Shown here: piece after piece, positions 50,617-60,477 of the stretch
How the letters are laid out: each line of letters starts with the position of its first letter
Numbering within the stretch: position 1 is the stretch's first letter
Source of the DNA: JAANXG01 sp963731035
Lineage (GTDB): Bacteria; Pseudomonadota; Gammaproteobacteria; Arenicellales; JAANXG01
DNA length: 64,000 nucleotides
Assembly: GCA_963731035.1 (NCBI GenBank)
Contig: CAVSUY010000015.1
Span: 1-64,000 of the forward strand
Reading direction: 5' to 3'
Notes under the pieces: generated by a model
The model's database searches: none
The model's input: the letters and a program-made list of their open reading frames with translations, nothing else
Told to the model about the DNA's origin: nothing
Made by a program: the position numbers and the translations under genes

Positions 50617-52458
50617 TCATCGTTTTCCTCCGGCGTCGTCGCCGCGCACCAGATCCTTGGTCAGCTCTCGGAGCTGCGCCTCGTCGAGCGTTTCCTTCTC
50701 CAGCAGGGCGGCGGCGCATCGGTTCAGTACCTCGCGATTTCGCTCCAGCACCTCGAGCGACCGGCCGAACACCGTCTTGATGATTTGCCGCACCGCGTCG
50801 TCGATGCCCTGGCGGGTGGCCTCGCTCAGGCTTTCCACTTGCGACGGTGCTCCGTGCGCGTCCAGAAACCTCGGCTGCGTCTGTTCGTAGGTCACGTAGC
50901 CAAGTTGCTCGTCCATGCCGTAGCGGGTAACCATATTGTGGGCGATGTCGGTCGCCTTGGCCAGGTCGTCGGCGGCCCCGGTGGAGAGGTGATCAAACAC
51001 CAGCTTCTCCGCGGCCCTCCCTCCCAGGAGAACGGCTATTTTGTCTTCCAACTCGCGGCGCGTCATCAGGTAGCGGTCTTCGGTCGGGCGTTGAATCGTG
51101 TAGCCGAGGGAGCCGATGCCTCGTGGAATGATCGACACCTTGTGCACCTGGTCGACGCCCGGCAGCACCATGCTGACCAGCGCGTGGCCCATCTCATGGT
51201 AGGCCACGAACTTGCGCTCATTCGGGTTCAACAGGCGGTTGCGCTTCTCGAGCCCGGCGACGATGCGCTCGATGGCGTTGGTAAAGTCATCCAGGGTCAC
51301 GAACTCCGCCTTGCGGCGGGTGGCAAACAGTGCCGCCTCGTTCACCAGATTCGCCAGGTCTGCACCGCTGAACCCGGTGGTCAAAGCCGCCACCTGCTCC
51401 AGGTCGAGCCCTTCCGCCAGCTCGGTCTTCTTGGTGTGCACCTTCAGGATTTCCAGGCGTCCGATCTTATCCGGGCGATCGACCAGGATCTGGCGGTCGA
51501 AGCGCCCCGCCCGCAGCAGCGCCGGGTCGAGGATCTCGGGGCGGTTGGTCGCCGCCAGCAGCACCACGCCCTCGCTGGTGTCGAACCCGTCCAGCTCCGC
51601 CAGCAGCTGGTTCAGAGTCTGCTCGCGCTCGTCGTGGCCGCCAAAGCCCCCGGCAGCGCTGCGCGAGCGTCCCAGTGAATCGAGTTCATCGATAAAGATG
51701 ATCGCTGGCGCCTGCTGTTTCGCCTGCTCGAACAGGTCCCGCACGCGCGCCGCGCCGACGCCGACGAACATCTCCACGAACTCCGAGCCGCTGATGGAGA
51801 AGAACGGCACACCGGCCTCGCCCGCTACCGCTCTTGCCAGCAGCGTCTTGCCGGTGCCCGGCGGCCCTACCAGCAACACGCCTTTAGGTATGCGCGCTCC
51901 CAGCTTGCCGTACTGATCCGGGTGCTTGAGAAAGTCGACGACCTCCTCCAGCTCCGCCTTGGCTTCTTCGACACCCGCCACGTCTTCGAACGTGGTCTTG
52001 GTGTCCTTCACGACGTAGACCTTCGCCTTGCTCTTGCCGACCGTCATGAACCCGCCGAGTCCTCCCTGGCGCTCGGCCATCTTGCGAAACAGGAACATCC
52101 ACAAACCGAAGAACAGCAACACCGGGAGCACCCACGACAGCAAATCCTGCAGCCACGTGGTTTGCTGCGCGCCGGAATACTCGATCCCGGCCTTGTTCAG
52201 TTTCTCGGCGAGATCCGGCGGCACCCGATTGGCGATGAACTGTGTCTTGCCGCTTTCCAGGGGCTGCTTGTAGGTACCGGTGATGTAATCGCCGCGCACC
52301 ACCACATCCTTGATCCGGCCCTGCGAGAGATCCTGCTCGAAGCGGCTGTAGGGGATCGTTTCAACCTGTTGATGCTGGGACCACCAGCTCTGGAATATCA
52401 ACAGCAAAAGGAACGCTGCGATGAAATACCAGACGTTGAACTGTGTCTTCTTTTCCAA
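50617..52458 (-). CDS. ftsH: FtsH-family membrane AAA+ zinc protease
   Basis: A 613-residue protease. Two N-terminal membrane helices (about 10-25 and 108-125) flank a periplasmic domain. The AAA domain has Walker A VGPPGTGKT, Walker B IIFIDELDSLG, the second region of homology ATNRPEILDPALLRAGRFD, and pore motif FVG. The zinc site is HEMGH (about 413). It is slightly shorter than E. coli FtsH (644), and its setting outside the usual rlmE-ftsH-folP locus suggests an accessory paralogue. It would degrade membrane and some soluble proteins. Confidence 0.92.
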   Translation of the reverse strand: MEKKTQFNVWYFIAAFLLLLIFQSWWSQHQQVETIPYSRFEQDLSQGRIKDVVVRGDYITGTYKQPLESGKTQFIANRVPPDLAEKLNKAGIEYSGAQQTTWLQDLLSWVLPVLLFFGLWMFLFRKMAERQGGLGGFMTVGKSKAKVYVVKDTKTTFEDVAGVEEAKAELEEVVDFLKHPDQYGKLGARIPKGVLLVGPPGTGKTLLARAVAGEAGVPFFSISGSEFVEMFVGVGAARVRDLFEQAKQQAPAIIFIDELDSLGRSRSAAGGFGGHDEREQTLNQLLAELDGFDTSEGVVLLAATNRPEILDPALLRAGRFDRQILVDRPDKIGRLEILKVHTKKTELAEGLDLEQVAALTTGFSGADLANLVNEAALFATRRKAEFVTLDDFTNAIERIVAGLEKRNRLLNPNERKFVAYHEMGHALVSMVLPGVDQVHKVSIIPRGIGSLGYTIQRPTEDRYLMTRRELEDKIAVLLGGRAAEKLVFDHLSTGAADDLAKATDIAHNMVTRYGMDEQLGYVTYEQTQPRFLDAHGAPSQVESLSEATRQGIDDAVRQIIKTVFGRSLEVLERNREVLNRCAAALLEKETLDEAQLRELTKDLVRGDDAGGKR

Positions 52459-52828
52459 ACCCGGGTCTCCAGACGACTAGGCACCTCGCGGTCGGCCTGA
52501 CCGCGGCCGACCGATTCCGGCGACGATTCTACACGCTATGGATATCCGGCTCGGATGACGCGGATCATCGAGGACGGCTCGCGGACGCTCACGGTCGCGG
52601 GGCAATCCGGCTTCATCGAGGCGTCTTCCCGACGTTCCGCGGCGAAGGCGCGATGTCCCGCTCCGGCCGGTTTCGGGGCAACGCCTCCCGGACCGTTGAA
52701 GCTCGCCGCCGTGTTGCCCGAGGACGACCGCTCGATTGCCCCGAGGGTTCGATTCGCGGGCCGCGGGCGGGGGTTGACGCTTGGAATATCTCCGGCTTGG
52801 GGTAAGATGGTCCAAAAGGGGACGGAAA
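52459..52828. other. Divergent intergenic region between ftsH and the exporter operon
   Basis: About 370 bp with no supported gene. Open frames here are GC-rich shadows. It must hold the two divergent promoters; I could not identify clear -35/-10 pairs or operators. Confidence 0.4.
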
Positions 52829-54256
52829 ATGAACCTATCTCGCCGTCTTTCGGCATGGTTGCTGTGCGCCGCCGCAGCCGGTCTCTTCGGGTCTCCGATC
52901 AAGGTAAGCGCCGCCGTCGAGACAGGCGGTATCCTCCATTCGCTCACCCTGGAGAGGGCCATCGGGCTGGCGTTGACGCGCAATCGGTCCTTGGCCATCT
53001 CCGCCCTCGGGCCCCGGTCCGCCGCCCTGTCCGTCGACACCGCGCGGTCCGCATTTGCGATCAGCGCCCGTCCGGAGGTATCCATCAACACGCTGGCGAG
53101 CGGCCGGGGCGCCACCACCCTCGGCCTGAGCGCCTCCAGGAAGTTCCGCACGGGCACCGAACTGAGCTCGCGCGTGGTCAGGGAAGAGTTCCAAGGAATC
53201 GACGGCAATCAGGAGCGCCTGGTGGTGGAAGTCTCGCAGCCGCTGTTCCGTTTCGCGGGACGGCTCGTAAACGAGGAGCCCATTGTTCAGGCACGAAGTG
53301 ATCTGAGACGCGCCCGCCGGCGGCTCGCGTCACAGAAGCAGGATCTCGTCGTCGACGTGGCGCGGGAGTACGAGAACATCCTGCGCCTTCAACAGCAGCT
53401 CGAAGCGGATCGAGGATCCTACAAACGCAGCGAGACCCTGTTCAAACGCACCAGTGCCAGGGAGAAGCTGGGCCGGGCGTCCCGCATCGATACGCTTCGC
53501 GTCGACCTCCAGCGGGGCCAGGCACAGTCGCGGCTTGAGTCGGACCGGGAACAGCTCGAGTCCACAAAGCGTGCCTTCGCCGAGCTGCTGGGCTTCGATC
53601 CCGGAACTTCCTTTCGGCTCGAGCCGACCGTGGCGCTCGATATCAACGTACCGCCACTGGAGGAAGCCGTCCGCATTGCTTTTGACAACCGTCTCGACTA
53701 CGCGCAGGCGCTGGAAGACCGGGTCGACTCCCAGCGCGGTGTTCGGATAGCGCGCAAGGGCCTGTGGCCGGACGTGCGCGTTGTCGCGCGTTACGAGCAC
53801 ACCTATGACGCGGCCCTCGGCGGTCTCATTGACGACAATCGCTGGTTTCTCGGCCTGTCGGCGGATACCGACTTCAATCACACTCGCGAGCGCAACGCAT
53901 TGAAGCAGGCCGGGATCGACGCCGAATCGGCCCGGCAATTCGTGGAAATGGTGCAACTGTCGATTGCTCGCGAGCTCCAGCAGAGAATGCTCGCTTACCA
54001 TCGGGCGGCGGCGGATCTCAAAATCAGAGAACGCAACCTGCGTTACGCGAAGGCGCGCCTGGACCTGGCGCGGCGCCTTTTCGATATCGGACGCGGAGAC
54101 AACTTCACGGTGACGGACGCCGAACAGGCGTTCGTCCAGGCGCAAAGCGACCACCTGGCGGGCAAGTCCGACGCATCCATAACCGCCTACGAGCTGCTGC
54201 GGACAATGGGGACCCTGACCGAGGTTCCCGATACCCTGAAGCCTCGGAGGCTGTAA
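52829..54256 (+). CDS. TolC-family outer-membrane efflux protein
   Basis: A 475-residue protein from ATG 52829. A signal peptide (MNLSRRLSAWLLCAAAAGLF... cleaved near residue 30) precedes two outer-membrane-efflux repeats (about 45-240 and 260-460) rich in long coiled coil. LTLERAIGLALTRNRSL is a characteristic opening of TolC-like proteins. It forms the outer-membrane channel of the tripartite exporter encoded by the next three genes; its stop overlaps the next ATG. Confidence 0.9.
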   Translation: MNLSRRLSAWLLCAAAAGLFGSPIKVSAAVETGGILHSLTLERAIGLALTRNRSLAISALGPRSAALSVDTARSAFAISARPEVSINTLASGRGATTLGLSASRKFRTGTELSSRVVREEFQGIDGNQERLVVEVSQPLFRFAGRLVNEEPIVQARSDLRRARRRLASQKQDLVVDVAREYENILRLQQQLEADRGSYKRSETLFKRTSAREKLGRASRIDTLRVDLQRGQAQSRLESDREQLESTKRAFAELLGFDPGTSFRLEPTVALDINVPPLEEAVRIAFDNRLDYAQALEDRVDSQRGVRIARKGLWPDVRVVARYEHTYDAALGGLIDDNRWFLGLSADTDFNHTRERNALKQAGIDAESARQFVEMVQLSIARELQQRMLAYHRAAADLKIRERNLRYAKARLDLARRLFDIGRGDNFTVTDAEQAFVQAQSDHLAGKSDASITAYELLRTMGTLTEVPDTLKPRRL

Positions 54257-55525
54257 TGGGTTCTCATTACGACCAGGGCTCCAGACCCGCACACGGTGGA
54301 AGGAGGCGGCTGCTGGGGTGGTTGATAGCGGGCTGCATCGCCTTGGTTAGGCGCGGTGACGTTATTCACGGCGTTGCCCGGGCACGCCGTACGGAAAGTC
54401 CAGTCGGCGCCGGTTACCCAAGGCGAGTTCGCCGTCCGCTCCGTCTACGACGGCAAGCTCGAGTCTCGCAACGTCGTCACGATCATGTCTCAGTTCAACG
54501 GCACGGCCACGGTGGTGGAACTCGCCGAAGAGGGCTCGTCCGTGTCCAAGGGCGACCTGTTGGTGCGCTTTGACGACGCCCAGCTGGAACGGGACATGGT
54601 GAAGCTTCAGAAGGAATACGACCTCGCCACGTCCGAGCTGGACAGCCTGGTCAACGCCAAGCTGCCGCTCGAGCTCCGCGAGCTGGAAATGAAAGTGGCG
54701 CAGACGCGGGCCGACCTCGAGTCCGAGGACGCTTACCTCCGGGACAGCCTCAGCCTTCGCAAGGAAAACTTGATATCGGAACAGGAGATCAACGAGCAGC
54801 GACGCAAAGTAGAAGGGCTCAAGGCCAAACTCCAGACACTGGAGCTCCAGTACCGACTCACCAAGCAATACCTGCATCCCTCGCAGATAGACAGCGCCAG
54901 AACCAAGCTGCAATCGGCGGACCAGGCATTGAACCTGGCGAAGCGGCAGCTGCAGGCTACCGAGGTACGGGCGCCCAAGGGTGGTGTCGTGGTGTACAAG
55001 CCGCTCCATATAAGCGGCGAATACCGTACGGTCCGGGTAGGAGACAACATCTATCCCAATCAACCGTTCATGGTTATCCCGGATATGAACGATTTTGTCG
55101 TCCATGTCGACGTACCCGAGTCGGAGCTCTCAAACGTGGTCAAGGGCCGCCAGGCCTTCATAAGACCGCTGGCGTATCCCGACCTCACCCTCCCGGGGAC
55201 TGTTGAAACGGTCGCGACCGTGGCTCAGGCGCTGCCCGGACATCCCGGATGGCAGAAGTTCTTTCACGTGAAGATCAGTGTCGACGACATCGATCCGCTG
55301 ATCCGACCGGGAATGTCGGTAACCACTTACGTAGTTTCCCACTACAAGAAGACCGCCGTACTCATCCCCCGCCGCGCGGTGTCCTGGGACCAGGGCAAGG
55401 CCCTGGCCAGGATTGTGAACGGGCACACCAATTCCACGCGTCAATTGACTCTCGGACCGGCCAACGACACCTACTATGAAGTATTGAACGGCGTCGAGCC
55501 CGGAGAGGAAGTCCTGATCCAGTAG
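54256..55525 (+). pseudogene. HlyD/MacA-type adaptor, frameshifted in its membrane anchor
   Basis: Translation from ATG 54256 gives GGRRRLLGWLIAGCIAL and then shifts; the rest (VTLFTALPGHAVRKVQSAPV...) is in another frame. Joined, they form one membrane helix LLGWLIAGCIAL-GAVTLF. The span of 1270 nt is one over a multiple of three, so a single extra base near 54346 is the likely fault. The remaining 389 codons are a full periplasmic adaptor: lipoyl halves, a coiled-coil hairpin (about 75-185) and a beta-barrel. GTG 54356 could start an unanchored form. Confidence 0.82.
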
Positions 55526-55531
55526 AGCGAA

Positions 55532-56212
55532 ATGTCGCCGCTTGTAGCCTTCCGGAACGTGCAGAAGCACTTCTACGCGCCCCATGGGCGGGTGGACGTC
55601 CTTAAGGGGATCGATTTCACCGTGGAGTCCGGCGAGTTCGTGGGGATCACCGGGCCATCGGGCTCCGGCAAGTCCACGCTGATGAATCTCGCCGCCATGC
55701 TGGACGTTCCGTCCGGGGGCGTGGTGGCGTTCGACGGCATGGAGGTCAGCCGCATGACAGACGCGGACCTTTGCGACTTTCGCAAGGTGCGGGTTGGAAT
55801 GGTATTTCAGAAGTATTGCCTCCTTCCCCACCGCAGCGTACTGGACAATGTGCTGTTCAGGTTTCGCTACGTGCCCCACGACCGCGCGGAGGCCGGGAAG
55901 AAGGCCCTTCAGGCGTTGGAGCTCATGGGCCTGGCCGGGATCGCCGATCGCCCCGCCAGGCTGCTCTCCGGTGGGGAGATGCAGCGGGTGGCGATAGCCA
56001 GGGCAGTGGTGCTCGAGCCGCGGCTGCTGGTGGCGGATGAACCAACAGGCAACCTCGACGGGCGGACCGCGGAGTCGGTCATGACATGTTTCGCGAACTT
56101 GAACCGGCAGGGTCTGACGGTGCTCCTGGTCACCCACAATGAACATCTGCTGACTTTTTGCTCCCGGAGCATGCGGTGCGTTGACGGTAGGCTGGAGGCC
56201 GGAGCGAAGTGA
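55532..56212 (+). CDS. MacB/LolD-type ABC transporter ATPase
   Basis: A 226-residue ATPase. Walker A GPSGSGKSTLMNLAA, signature LLSGGEMQRVAIARA (the usual Q of LSGGQ replaced by E) and Walker B LLVADEPTGNLD are intact. This is the subclass that works with FtsX-like permeases. It is 6 bp after the adaptor gene and overlaps the permease start (GTGA). Confidence 0.92.
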   Translation: MSPLVAFRNVQKHFYAPHGRVDVLKGIDFTVESGEFVGITGPSGSGKSTLMNLAAMLDVPSGGVVAFDGMEVSRMTDADLCDFRKVRVGMVFQKYCLLPHRSVLDNVLFRFRYVPHDRAEAGKKALQALELMGLAGIADRPARLLSGGEMQRVAIARAVVLEPRLLVADEPTGNLDGRTAESVMTCFANLNRQGLTVLLVTHNEHLLTFCSRSMRCVDGRLEAGAK

Positions 56213-57404
56213 GTCTGTCGATGACCCTGCGGGATATCGGCGACAGCATACGGTCGCAGCCAACGCGTTTCGCTCTGTCGTTCCTCGCTATCGGCATAGG
56301 GGTCATCTCTCTGGTCCTGCTGCTCGCGGTGCTGTCGGCGCTCAATTCCAAGTCCGAGCGGCTGGTACAGGACCTGGGGGTCGACGTGGTTGGTGTGCTG
56401 CGGCTCTCTCCCCTTGACCAGAACGGGGGACTGAGCCGTCGGCACGCGGAGCTTCTGAAACGAAACTTCGAAGACCTGACGGTTTCCAGTATCCGTCGCT
56501 ACACGGCACCCACGCTGGGGACGCGCCAGCAATTGACCGTGGTGGCCACCGACGACCGCCTGGCGTCAGTGCGGGGATGGTCCCTGGCGGCGGGCCGGTT
56601 TCTGGACAGACTCGACGTCCGGGACGCGCAGCGCAACGCCGTCGTCACCCGGGCACTGAGCGAGGAGTGGGGATGGCGAGGTCGGGAATCTCATCTACCT
56701 GCGCGACACTCCCTTCACGATCGTCGGCATCGTCAACGCGGGCGGCAGCGCCCTCGACACGGAGGAAGGCGACCCGAGGCTGGTGCTGGGCGACCGCGTG
56801 GTTCTGGTCCCCAAGACCGTGCTGCCCTACTGGGACCAGGCACAAACGCCCTCCCGAGGCGCGATAGATGCCTTATTCGTGAGAGGAACACGGCTATCCG
56901 CTCCCGATCTCCTGCCGGCTCTGCGCAGAGTGCTGCAGCAGCCCGATCAGAGGGTGGGCAAGCTCGCCTGGGTGACACCCGCGAGCCTGCTTCGAGAAGT
57001 GAACCGCCTGAAGAAGTCGATTGCGGTCAGCGCCGGCACGGTATCTGCGTTGTGTCTGCTGCTGGGCGGCACCGCCCTGATGAGCCTGATGGTGGCCAAC
57101 GTACGGGACCGCATCACGGAGATCGGACTGCGGCGGTCCCTTGGAGCGACCCGTCTGGATATCGCACTGCTGTTTGCGCTGGAGGCCATCGCGGTCACCG
57201 TTGCGGCGGGCCTTGTTCGGAACCCTGCTCGCCCACGCCGTTCTCTTGCTGACCGCAGGAAACTGGCCGGTTCCCGTCCAAGCGGGCCCCTGGAGCATTG
57301 CCATACCGCCGCTCGCCGCCGCAGTGCTCGGCGCTCTGTTTTCCTACTGGCCGGCGCGCACCGCGGCGAGTATTCCTCCGTCCGAGGCGCTGCGCAACGA
57401 GTAG
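56209..57404 (+). pseudogene. MacB/FtsX-like permease, two frameshifts
   Basis: The first frame from GTG 56209 carries the first membrane helix (FALSFLAIGIGVISLVLLLAVL) and part of the periplasmic domain. Near 56680 the sense moves to a second frame (VGNLIYLRDTPFTIVGIVN ... ANVRDRITEIGLRRSLGATR). Near 57215 it moves to a third (FGTLLAHAVLLLTAGNW ... SIPPSEALRNE), which ends normally at 57404. All pieces together give a standard four-helix permease. Two indels make loss of function likely unless they are sequence errors. Confidence 0.85.
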
Positions 57405-57454
57405 CTTCCCGGACGGATACTCAGCCTGTCTCCCGGTGCCGGGTGCCTTGCAGG

Positions 57455-57563
57455 GCATGAGCCGGGGAGGGGTTTCGGCGGTACGCCGCGAGTACCTCCG
57501 TGTAGGCTCGCTTCCGGCATCCATGCCTCCAGACGCCCGCCGAAACCCCTCCCCGGCTCATGC
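57455..57563. repeat. Long-hairpin repeat C, copy 3
   Basis: Perfect 27-bp arms (57455-57481 and 57537-57563) begin GCATGAGCCGGGGAGGGG. The loop (57482-57536, 55 nt) contains GTGTAGGCTCGCTTCCGGCA and ends CCTCCAGACGC, aligning with the loops of copies 1 and 2. It lies between the exporter permease and the racemase gene. A degraded CCCTCACCCC-type repeat follows near 57635-57660. Confidence 0.87.
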
Positions 57564-57690
57564 TTTGGCGCCCATCCCTTCGTTTGAGGATGTTCTATCT
57601 GATACTTCCGGGCTACTTGGAAAAGGGCGCCCTCACCCCGTCGCGCTCCGGTGAGGGAGAGGAGATCCTTTGCCCTCGGAGATTCGGCCG

Positions 57691-58386
57691 CTATGGCGCC
57701 ACGGCGTATTCGACCGCCTTCTGCGCATGTATTGCGGTGGTGTCGTAAAGCTTAACGTCCGTGTCCTGCTGGCCGACGAGCATGCCGATCTCCGTGCAGC
57801 CAAGGATCACGGCTTCGGCGCCATCGTCGGTCAGTTGCCTGATGATTCTCAGGTATTCCTTCTTCGACGTCTCCAGTACCCGCCCCAGGCAAAGCTCGCG
57901 GTAGATGACATCGTGGACCAGTTCTCTGTCGGCGGTGCCGGGAATCACCACTTCCAGACCATGCTTCCCCTGCAGCCGTCCCTTGTAGAACTCCTTTTCC
58001 ATGGTGAACGCCGTGCCCAGCAATCCGACCTTTGCGACGCCGTCGGCGATCAGCACCCGGGCTGTCGCATCGGCGATATGCAGAAGCGGGATGTCAATGG
58101 CGCTCTCGATGTCGGGCGCCACCTTGTGCATGGTATTCGTGCAGACGACGAGGAAATCGGCACCCGCATCCTGAACACGGACTGCGGCGTCGCACAGTAT
58201 CTTCGCCGCTCCGGCCCAGTCGTCCTGATGCTGGCGTCTTTCCAAGGGTTCGAAATCGACGCTGTAGAGGATGATCTTTGCCGAGTGCAAGCCGCCTAGA
58301 ACGTTCTTCACGCCCTCGTTTATGGCGCGATAGTATTCGACCGTGCTCTCCCAGCTCATGCCCCCCAGCAGGCCGATAGTCTTCAT
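57691..58386 (-). CDS. Aspartate/glutamate racemase family protein
   Basis: A 231-residue cofactor-independent racemase of the YgeA type. MKTIGLLGGMSWEST opens the family, and the two catalytic cysteines are in VVCTNTMH (about 83) and LGCTEIG (about 196). Both being present argues for a true racemase. The specific amino acid cannot be told. Its ATG overlaps the TIR gene stop by 4 bp (ATGA), so the two are translationally coupled. Confidence 0.9.
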   Translation of the reverse strand: MKTIGLLGGMSWESTVEYYRAINEGVKNVLGGLHSAKIILYSVDFEPLERRQHQDDWAGAAKILCDAAVRVQDAGADFLVVCTNTMHKVAPDIESAIDIPLLHIADATARVLIADGVAKVGLLGTAFTMEKEFYKGRLQGKHGLEVVIPGTADRELVHDVIYRELCLGRVLETSKKEYLRIIRQLTDDGAEAVILGCTEIGMLVGQQDTDVKLYDTTAIHAQKAVEYAVAP

Positions 58387-58907
58387 TGTCCTCGCTTGCC
58401 CCGGCGAGCTGCGCGGCGCGCGAATATTCCGTCCAGCTTGTGCTCTACATCACGGAACAGGGCCTGGACAAACCGATCCCGCTGGCTGCCGGCGCAGTCT
58501 CCGTAGGACTTCGGAGCTTTGAACCTGTCCCCCTCGAGACGGAATATCTGGCGCTCCTTCAGTCCCTTGAGGTCATGGCGGTCGAAATCCACGGACTGCA
58601 GCATGACAGGTATCAGAGGCTTGGCACCGCGCCCGACAAACCGCGGCAGCTCATGATCCGAGATGTACTGCGATCCGAGGAAAGCGGGGCTCACCAGCAA
58701 CAATCCGAGCTCGCACCGTTCCAGGGCGGCCGCGATAGCCTCGTGCCACTCCTCCCCAACCAGGATTTCCCGGTCCCGCCAGAAGAGGTAGTCGTAACGG
58801 CTGGAAGCGGCGGCCTGCTCCATATACCGGTGCAGAAAATTGCCCGCGAGATTCTTGTTGGAGCGAGCGTAGGAAACAAACAGCTCGACTTTCTTCTTTC
58901 TGCCCAT
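58383..58907 (-). CDS. TIR-domain protein
   Basis: A 174-residue protein that is almost only a TIR domain. The features are LFVSYARSNKNLAGNFL (box 1-like), FWRDREILVGEEWHEAI with a candidate catalytic Glu (about residues 50-55), and LLLVSPAFLGSQYISDHEL. The C-terminus is very basic (ARRAARRGKRGQ). Bacterial TIR proteins often cleave NAD or make signal nucleotides in antiphage defence, but stand-alone TIR proteins need a partner sensor. The only coupled gene is an amino-acid racemase. Confidence 0.87.
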   Translation of the reverse strand: MGRKKKVELFVSYARSNKNLAGNFLHRYMEQAAASSRYDYLFWRDREILVGEEWHEAIAAALERCELGLLLVSPAFLGSQYISDHELPRFVGRGAKPLIPVMLQSVDFDRHDLKGLKERQIFRLEGDRFKAPKSYGDCAGSQRDRFVQALFRDVEHKLDGIFARRAARRGKRGQ

Positions 58908-59001
58908 TCGCCAGTGCTTTGATTGAGAGGCACGCGCCGCGAATCGATTGTATCCTCTGTCCGGCGATGTTTCATCTTCCCGGGGCAGCGGGGCATCGAG
59001 G

Positions 59002-60477
59002 TCAACGCATCACGAAGGGATCGGGGATGGGATCGTCGGCGGTGCGCAGCCAGGCGGCCTTCACCCGCGTGTACTCGAGGAGGGATTCCATACCGCCTTC
59101 CCGGCCGTAGCCGGACAGTCCGTAGCCACCGAAAGGCACGATGGGCGATACGGCGCGATAGGTGTTGACCCAGACGATACCTGCATGGATGTTCCTGACC
59201 ATGCGATGGGCGCGGGTCAGGTCCCGGGTGAACACGCCGCTGGCCAGACCGAAGCGAGTGTCATTGCAGATGCGCACTGCGTCGTCTTCCGTGTCGAACG
59301 TCAATACGCTCAGCACCGGTCCGAATAGCTCCTGCTCGACGCTGGGCACGCGGGACGAGTCGCAATCGATGATCGTCGGCCGATAATAGTAGCCCTGGTC
59401 GAAAGCCTGCGGACGGCAGCCGCCGGTCAGGACCCTGGCGCCGGCGTCGCGGCTGCGGGCGACGATGTCTTCGATCTTCTCCCGCTGGGCCGCAGTGGCC
59501 AGTGGACCTACTTCCGTGGCCCGGTCCCGCGGATCGCCGATCACCACGGCCTCCGCCTTTTCGATGAGACCCTGCACCAGGGCTTCCTTCACGCGCCGTT
59601 GGACCACCAGGCGGGAGCCGGCCACGCAACTCTGGCCGGTCGCCGCGAACACGCCCGCCACCACCGCGTTGGCGGCACTCGCCAGGTCGGCGTCCTCGAA
59701 CACCACCACCGGGGACTTGCCGCCCAACTCCAGAGTAGTGTGGGCCAGGTTGTCGGCGGAATTGCGGACGATGTGCCGGGCAGTATCCGGTCCGCCGGTG
59801 AACGCGATGCGATTGACCAGCGGGTGCGAAGTCAGGGATTGACCACAGTCCTGCGCGAACCCGGTCACGATATTCACCACCCCCGGCGGGAAGCCGGCCT
59901 CGTCGATCAGTCTCGCGAATTCGAGCATCGGCGCCGGGCCGTCCTCGGACGCCTTGAGCACCACCGTGCATCCGGCCGCCAGGGCCGGGCCGAGCTTGAC
60001 CGCCGACAGGAACAGCTGCGAGTTCCACGGTACGATGGCTGCGACCACACCGATGGGCTCGCGGCGCAGCCACACCTCCATGTCGGGCTTGTCGATGGGC
60101 AGGTACGCGCCCTCCAGTTTGTCGGCCGCGCCGGCGAAGTATCGATAGTACTCCGCTACATAGGCAACCTGCGCCGAGGTCTCGCGAATGATCTTTCCCG
60201 TGTCGCGGGTTTCTAGCTCCGCCAGCCTGGAAGCGTTGTCCTGAACGAGATCCGCCAATCGGTGCAGCAGCCTGCCTCGCGCAGTGGCCGTGAGGCCCCG
60301 CCACGCCGTGGAGTCCAGCGCTTCGCGGGCGGCCTCGACGGCGCGGTTGACGTCTTCCGCGGAAGCGGCGGGCATTGTAGCCCAGGGCTGTCCGGTCGCG
60401 GGATCCAGGCTGTCGAAGCTTGCGGCGGCGTCTTCGAAATGCCCGTTGATGTATTGCTGAAACGCTTGCAGACTCAT
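59002..60477 (-). CDS. Aldehyde dehydrogenase
   Basis: A 491-residue NAD(P)-dependent enzyme from ATG 60477 (MSLQAFQQYINGHF). IVPWNSQLFLSAVKLGPALA (cofactor binding), LELGGKSP (catalytic Glu) and GQSCVAGSR (catalytic Cys) are intact. The C-terminus PFGGYGLSGYGREGG is normal. It overlaps the upstream monooxygenase gene by 4 bp. In this operon it likely oxidises an aldehyde released by the monooxygenase. Confidence 0.95.
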   Translation of the reverse strand: MSLQAFQQYINGHFEDAAASFDSLDPATGQPWATMPAASAEDVNRAVEAAREALDSTAWRGLTATARGRLLHRLADLVQDNASRLAELETRDTGKIIRETSAQVAYVAEYYRYFAGAADKLEGAYLPIDKPDMEVWLRREPIGVVAAIVPWNSQLFLSAVKLGPALAAGCTVVLKASEDGPAPMLEFARLIDEAGFPPGVVNIVTGFAQDCGQSLTSHPLVNRIAFTGGPDTARHIVRNSADNLAHTTLELGGKSPVVVFEDADLASAANAVVAGVFAATGQSCVAGSRLVVQRRVKEALVQGLIEKAEAVVIGDPRDRATEVGPLATAAQREKIEDIVARSRDAGARVLTGGCRPQAFDQGYYYRPTIIDCDSSRVPSVEQELFGPVLSVLTFDTEDDAVRICNDTRFGLASGVFTRDLTRAHRMVRNIHAGIVWVNTYRAVSPIVPFGGYGLSGYGREGGMESLLEYTRVKAAWLRTADDPIPDPFVMR

